Source of the DNA: JAMOAD01 sp023621955
GTDB lineage: Bacteria > Acidobacteriota > Aminicenantia > JAMOAD01
Assembly: GCA_035403085.1 (NCBI GenBank)
Contig: DAONEM010000041.1
Coordinates: 1-17,807 of the forward strand
DNA: 17,807 nt
Direction: 5' to 3'
The first letter of the stretch is position 1, and the number at the start of each line of letters is the position of its first letter. Positions 13,545 through 17,807 of the stretch are shown in pieces. The translations under genes and the position numbers were made by a program. The notes below the pieces were generated by a model. That model did not search any database. It had not been told where the DNA came from and worked only from the letters and a program-made list of their open reading frames with translations.

Positions 13545-15185
13545 ATGATTCAAGAGAAAGTGAACGCCCTTATCGGCTCTCACCCTAATGTCAAAAAAGA
13601 CATCTCTCGGGAGGAGATGATCAAGGCTGCGGTAAAGGCAAAAGAGGTGCTCGTAGGCGCCAGCGGCGCCCTCGTGACCTGGACGCCGCCGGAGTCGACA
13701 GGGCGGAGCCCGAAAGACACGGTGACTGTCAAGAGGGCGGAAAGCCAAGGGTTCATTGATTGGGATTCCCCCTATAATCTGCCCATCACGGAAGAGACCT
13801 TCCATATGCTCCTCGAAGACGCTCTCTCTTTCCTCTCTCAGAAAGAGAGCCTTTACGTCGTCCCCCGTGTCGTCGGGGCCGACAGCGGCTACGCTCTGCC
13901 GGTGACAACCATTACCGACAGGGCGCTCACATCTCTCTTCGTCGACAACATGTTCCGTCCCGTTCCTCGGGACATCGACAAGAGCATCTTTGCTAAGACC
14001 CCCTTCACTCTGCTGGTCGTTCCTTACGAGAAGCTCGATCCGAAGCGGTATGAAGGGAAACTGCGCAAGTTGGCCAACGGAAAAACCACCGATATGGCTA
14101 TCGCCATCGACTACGACCGTTACTGCGGCGTCGTCATCGGGTCGGCTTACTGTGGTAGCGTGAAGAAGCTCATGTTCACGGTGATGAACTACCTGCTCCC
14201 CCCCCGGGGAATTCTGCCCCTCCACGCCTCGGCCAACGAAGGGAAAGACGGTTCCACCGCCCTCCTTCTCGGCCTTTCGGGAACCGGGAAGACGACCCTC
14301 TCCGCCGACCCTCGCAGGGCGCTTCTGGGCGACGACGAGCACGGCTGGAACGACACGGGGATCGCGAACTTCGAGAACGGCTGTTACGCCAAGCTGATCC
14401 ACCTTCGTAAGGATAAAGAGCCTGAGATCCACAACGCCATCATGCACCAGGCGCCGATGGAGAAGCACGGAGCCATCGTCGAAAACTGCATGATGTTTCC
14501 GGACGGTCACTTCGATTTTGACGATGGGCGGCTGACGGAGAACTCCCGAGCCTCCTACCCCCTCTCTTTCCTCTCCAACATCAAGCCCTCCGCCGTGGGC
14601 GGACATCCTACGGCGATTCTCTTCCTGACCGCCGACGCCAACGGTGTTTTGCCGCCGGTGGCGAAACTCACGGACGAGCAGGCGATGCTCTGGTTCCTCA
14701 TGGGCTACACATCGAAGCTGGCCGGTACGGAGACGGGGATCGTTGAACCGGTCACAACCTTTTCCCGCTTCTTCGGAGCCCCCTTCATGCCCCGTAACCC
14801 GGGGGACTACGCCGATATGCTTGGCACCAAAATCCGCTCCTCCAATGCAGGCGTCTACCTCGTCAACACCGGTTGGAGCGGTGGACCCTACGGCGAGGGA
14901 TCGAGGATGGATATCAACATGACAAGGGCTATGGTTGAGGCCGCTCTCTCCGGTGATCTCGAGAAGGTGGAGTACAAAGAGGATCCTCTCTTCCACATTC
15001 TGGTTCCTCAGAGCTGTCCCAACGTTCCTTGTGAGATTCTCAACCCCAAAAATACTTGGAAAGATAAACAGAAGTTTGACGAAAGGGCCGCGAAGCTGGC
15101 GAAGGAGTTCAGCGCCGCCTTCGATAAGGCCTACGGGAACAAGAACATCGACCCCAGGATTGTCGCTGTTTGTCCTGGAAAGTAA
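13545..15185 (+). CDS. pckA: Phosphoenolpyruvate carboxykinase (ATP)
   Basis: This 546-residue protein interconverts oxaloacetate plus ATP with PEP, CO2 and ADP. It has the ATP-type kinase-1a loop GLSGTGKTTLSADP (K249), the metal site GDDEHGW, the Mn-binding region LPLHASAN and the YCGSVKK lysine, all matching E. coli PckA (540 residues). The C-terminal part includes NTGWSGGPYGEGSRMDINMT. In gluconeogenic organisms it makes PEP; in anaerobes it can run in the carboxylating direction and make ATP. The direction here is not readable from sequence. AGGAGG (13531-13536) lies eight bases before the ATG. The gene is a single transcription unit with its own promoter and terminator. Confidence 0.97.
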   Translation: MIQEKVNALIGSHPNVKKDISREEMIKAAVKAKEVLVGASGALVTWTPPESTGRSPKDTVTVKRAESQGFIDWDSPYNLPITEETFHMLLEDALSFLSQKESLYVVPRVVGADSGYALPVTTITDRALTSLFVDNMFRPVPRDIDKSIFAKTPFTLLVVPYEKLDPKRYEGKLRKLANGKTTDMAIAIDYDRYCGVVIGSAYCGSVKKLMFTVMNYLLPPRGILPLHASANEGKDGSTALLLGLSGTGKTTLSADPRRALLGDDEHGWNDTGIANFENGCYAKLIHLRKDKEPEIHNAIMHQAPMEKHGAIVENCMMFPDGHFDFDDGRLTENSRASYPLSFLSNIKPSAVGGHPTAILFLTADANGVLPPVAKLTDEQAMLWFLMGYTSKLAGTETGIVEPVTTFSRFFGAPFMPRNPGDYADMLGTKIRSSNAGVYLVNTGWSGGPYGEGSRMDINMTRAMVEAALSGDLEKVEYKEDPLFHILVPQSCPNVPCEILNPKNTWKDKQKFDERAAKLAKEFSAAFDKAYGNKNIDPRIVAVCPGK

Positions 15186-15204
15186 AAGCTTCTTGAGAAC
15201 ATGG

Positions 15205-15240
15205 GGGCGGAGGGTCCGTCGGGACCCTCCGCCCTTCTTA
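15205..15240 (+). terminator. Rho-independent terminator of pckA
   Basis: GGGCGGAGGGTCC (15205-15217) pairs perfectly with GGACCCTCCGCCC (15222-15234) across a GTCG loop, followed by TTCTTAAT. The 13-bp stem lies 20 bases after the pckA stop. Confidence 0.85.
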
Positions 15241-15307
15241 ATCCGGAGGGAAGGGAGACAACCTGTGCCGGGGAGTGCTCGGGAGTTTTTCCGAGGGAGG
15301 AGAGGCT

Positions 15308-17807
15308 ATGGCTAAGAGCCGGTGGAGAGGAGCGTTACTTCTTTTGGTTTTTCTTCTTGTGTTTGTCTCTTTTTCGAAGGCCATGGAGCCTCCGACAAAG
15401 GAAGAGCTCCGAAGGCTGGTCCAGGAAGGGAAACTGAAGGAGAGCCTCGCCTTCGCGCAGAGCATAGGGAACCATAGGGCCTCGACAGCCCTGGTGGAAA
15501 GGTTCCAGTACAAACTCCGACGGCTCCTTCTGGAGAGAGAGGGCCGAACCCTTTCTCAGATCGACGATATTCTCGGCGTTCCGCCGGCTTGGAGGGGGAT
15601 GCCCACCAAGGGGGACGTGAAGATTCTCGCCCTCATGATCGATTTCAGCGGTACCGCCCACATCGCAAGTGACAGCAACGCCGCGGTCGGCGCGAAACTC
15701 TTTGGTGACGGATCCGGCGGGTTTCCCTACGAGAGCCTCCGCAACTTCTACCGACGCTCCTCTTACAACCAGCTGGAGATCGGAGGGAACGTCTTGGGAT
15801 GGTACACCACCTCATATTCCCGAAGCAGCGTCGCCACTACGACGGCGGGGCGTCAGGCGCTGATCAAGGAGGCGCTCTCCTACTACGATTCTCAGGGCCA
15901 TGACTTTACCCAGTACGACAACGATGGGGACGGGGCCATCGACTATCTCGTCGTTCTCTGGGCTGGGGCGCACGGTAGCTGGTCTTCCTTCTGGTGGGGT
16001 TACCAGACCACCTTTATAGACCCGAGTTTCAAGTTGGACGGGAAGACTCTTAGCTCATACTCCTGGCAGTGGGAGAGTTATAACTACCCCAGTGGGGGGT
16101 TCACTCCCAACGTTGTCATCCACGAGACCGGTCATGCCTTGGGACTGCCCGATTTCTACGATTATGACGAATCCTCCGGTATCAGCGGCGGCGTCGGCGG
16201 GCTCGATCAGATGGACGCCAACCAAGGTGACCATAACGCCTTCAGCAAGTGGATGATGGAGTGGCTCACCCCCTCGGTCTACACAGCCGGAAGCAACACC
16301 GTGAACCTCGCCGCTACAGGGAGCTCCCCTAATGCGGCTATCTTCATGCCGGACGCCTCCCTCTCCCAACCCTACTCGGAGTTTTATGTCGTTCAGAACA
16401 GGTACAGAACGGCGAATGACACTCCCTACCCCGCAGACGGTCTCCTGATTTGGCACGTGGATGCCCGGCTGAACACTGCGGGCACCGATTTCCTCTACGA
16501 CAACTCCTATACGGCCCACAAGCTTCTTCGGCTCATGGAGGCCGACGGCCTGGAGGAGATCGAGAGTGGGGGAGACGCCGACGCCGGAGACTACTACGTG
16601 CAGGGACGTCTCTTTGGACCCACCACTCTGCCCTCTTCCCTCCGTTATAGCGGGACTCCGACGGGCTTTGGTGTCAGATCGATCACTGCCTCCGGTTCTA
16701 CGACAGGGTGTGAGATTTACCGCCTCTCCGATGGACCACCCACGGGGACTCCTTCGGCTCCGGTCGATGAGGGGGCGACGACCAACAAGCGTTCGCTGAC
16801 CTTTACCTGGACGCAGGGGAGCGCGGCAGACCCGGAGAGCGGTATCGGCGGCTATCTGCTGAGAGTGGGAACATCCTCAGGCGGAAGCGACTTCTTCGAG
16901 GGAGACGTGGGGAAGACCACGACCTATACTGTTTCCGGGGCTTCCAACGGAAGCACCTACTACGCTTCCGTGAAGGCCGTGAACGGCTCCGGCTACGAAG
17001 GGGCCGAATGGTCGGCCTCCTCCGATGGGATCACCGTGGTTCTACCCTCCCTCGGGGAGGCCTTGGACAACACCACGGCAGTTTGGACAACCTCTGGATC
17101 CGGGGAGTGGTACGGCCAGGGCGGTGTCTCTCAGGACGGGGTCGACGCTGCACAGAGTCCTATTCTGGGTGACTACAGAACAGCTTCCTTTCAGACCACA
17201 CAGGTGGGGCCGGGAACTCTCACCTTCTACTGGAAAGTCTCCTCCGAACAGGACTGCGACTACCTCCGCTTTTCCCTCGACGGTTCGGAACAGTTTGCCC
17301 TTAGCGGCGAGACCTCTTGGCAGCAGAAGAGTGTTTCCCTCTCCTCCGGAACCCACACTCTCCGTTGGTCCTACAGCAAAGACGAGAGGATGGCTTCAGG
17401 GCAAGACGCGGGATGGGTTGACCGGGTCGTCTTCACCCCCGCCGGGTCGCTTCCGGAAATTGCGCTTTCCCGTACATCCCTCTCCTTCGGAAGCCGTGGG
17501 ACTGCCCTATCCAAGCCCCAGAGCTTCGTTGTCTCAAACTCAGGCTTAGGGACTCTTCAATGGAGTGCTTCTTCCAATAGGAGCTGGCTGTCTTTCACTC
17601 CAACATCGGGGACCGGTGCGGCGAAGATCACGGTCTCTGTGAACCCTCAGGGACTCTCGGCGGGAACCTATACCGGGACGGTCACCGTGACCGACCCCTT
17701 AGCCACGAACTCTCCCAGAACCGTGACGGTGACACTGAGAGTCTACGGAGCAGCCACCACAGGGAAGCCCTTCGGTTCTTTTGATACGCCGGGCACAGGG
17801 GTGACTG
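15308..17807 (+). CDS. Secreted M6-family metalloprotease with FN3, beta-sandwich and BACON-like modules, 3'-truncated
   Basis: The frame stays open to the window end (833 codons seen). A signal peptide covers 1-25 (RGALLLLVFLLVFVSFSKA). A helical propeptide runs to about residue 97, followed by the M6 (immune inhibitor A-like) peptidase domain. The zinc motif is HETGHALGLPD (His272, Glu273, His276), followed by GDHNAFSKW and GLLIWHVD, both typical of M6. YDNDGDGAIDY looks like a calcium loop. After about residue 478 come an FN3-like domain (478-578), a jelly-roll-like domain (578-710) and a BACON-like repeat (716-810) with SNRSWLSFTPTSG. The last visible part, GSFDTPGTG, resembles the start of an Ig-like module. 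The protein is probably exported to degrade protein or bind surfaces. GGAGGAG precedes the ATG. No promoter is obvious after the pckA terminator. Confidence 0.9.
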   Translation, partial: MAKSRWRGALLLLVFLLVFVSFSKAMEPPTKEELRRLVQEGKLKESLAFAQSIGNHRASTALVERFQYKLRRLLLEREGRTLSQIDDILGVPPAWRGMPTKGDVKILALMIDFSGTAHIASDSNAAVGAKLFGDGSGGFPYESLRNFYRRSSYNQLEIGGNVLGWYTTSYSRSSVATTTAGRQALIKEALSYYDSQGHDFTQYDNDGDGAIDYLVVLWAGAHGSWSSFWWGYQTTFIDPSFKLDGKTLSSYSWQWESYNYPSGGFTPNVVIHETGHALGLPDFYDYDESSGISGGVGGLDQMDANQGDHNAFSKWMMEWLTPSVYTAGSNTVNLAATGSSPNAAIFMPDASLSQPYSEFYVVQNRYRTANDTPYPADGLLIWHVDARLNTAGTDFLYDNSYTAHKLLRLMEADGLEEIESGGDADAGDYYVQGRLFGPTTLPSSLRYSGTPTGFGVRSITASGSTTGCEIYRLSDGPPTGTPSAPVDEGATTNKRSLTFTWTQGSAADPESGIGGYLLRVGTSSGGSDFFEGDVGKTTTYTVSGASNGSTYYASVKAVNGSGYEGAEWSASSDGITVVLPSLGEALDNTTAVWTTSGSGEWYGQGGVSQDGVDAAQSPILGDYRTASFQTTQVGPGTLTFYWKVSSEQDCDYLRFSLDGSEQFALSGETSWQQKSVSLSSGTHTLRWSYSKDERMASGQDAGWVDRVVFTPAGSLPEIALSRTSLSFGSRGTALSKPQSFVVSNSGLGTLQWSASSNRSWLSFTPTSGTGAAKITVSVNPQGLSAGTYTGTVTVTDPLATNSPRTVTVTLRVYGAATTGKPFGSFDTPGTGVT

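Noticed and set aside
13509..14996. 495-codon open frame antisense to pckA
   Set aside because: It lies fully opposite the unmistakable pckA gene, has no recognisable domain and no ribosome site, and is explained by the GC-rich codon pattern of pckA.

Overview
This window is a stretch of bacterial chromosome with high-50s GC by eye (not computed). It holds ordinary metabolic, envelope and signalling genes with short intergenic gaps. LptD, a second predicted outer-membrane protein and several signal peptides show that the host is a diderm. A secreted M6 metalloprotease, ATP-type PEP carboxykinase, a TrpB2-type tryptophan synthase and heavy use of AGG arginine codons would fit a peptide- or amino-acid-fermenting anaerobe. 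My best guess is the phylum Synergistota. That guess rests on the gene mix, not on a marker gene, and is of modest confidence.

Layout from left to right. At 1-1895 is the 3' part of a PAS-PAS-histidine kinase-receiver hybrid sensor. At 2021-3919 a TrpR-type regulator is followed by trpB2, with a stem-loop and a palindrome between them. A small outer-membrane protein on the minus strand (3925-4386) converges on trpB2. It diverges from a release-factor-like GGQ protein and a YjbQ-family protein (4463-5420), and the two directions appear to share overlapping -10 elements. A phosphomannose-isomerase-type cupin (5476-5820, minus) follows. Between it and a chemotaxis receptor (6294-8207, minus) lies an alternating hairpin repeat array (5903-6240). 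After about 480 bases of AT-rich intergenic DNA comes a phosphate-transport pair, a DUF47/PhoU-like protein and Pit (8688-10317). lptD (10468-12600) converges on a DUF4388 signalling protein (12642-13199, minus). pckA (13545-15185) has a near-consensus promoter and a strong terminator. Last is the 5' part of a large secreted M6 protease with FN3, beta-sandwich and BACON-like modules, which is cut by the window end.

Most genes act independently. The clear functional pairs are TrpR with TrpB2 (regulator and target, inferred), DUF47 with Pit (phosphate uptake), and the RF-like gene with yjbQ (likely co-transcribed, no obvious functional link). I found no phage, insertion sequence, CRISPR array, tRNA or rRNA.

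I do not see a convincing novel multi-gene system. The most unusual items are the A-B-A-B-A hairpin repeat array, the trpR-trpB2 control region, two promoters placed so that the mRNAs should be leaderless or nearly so, and the bidirectional promoter at 4390-4422.
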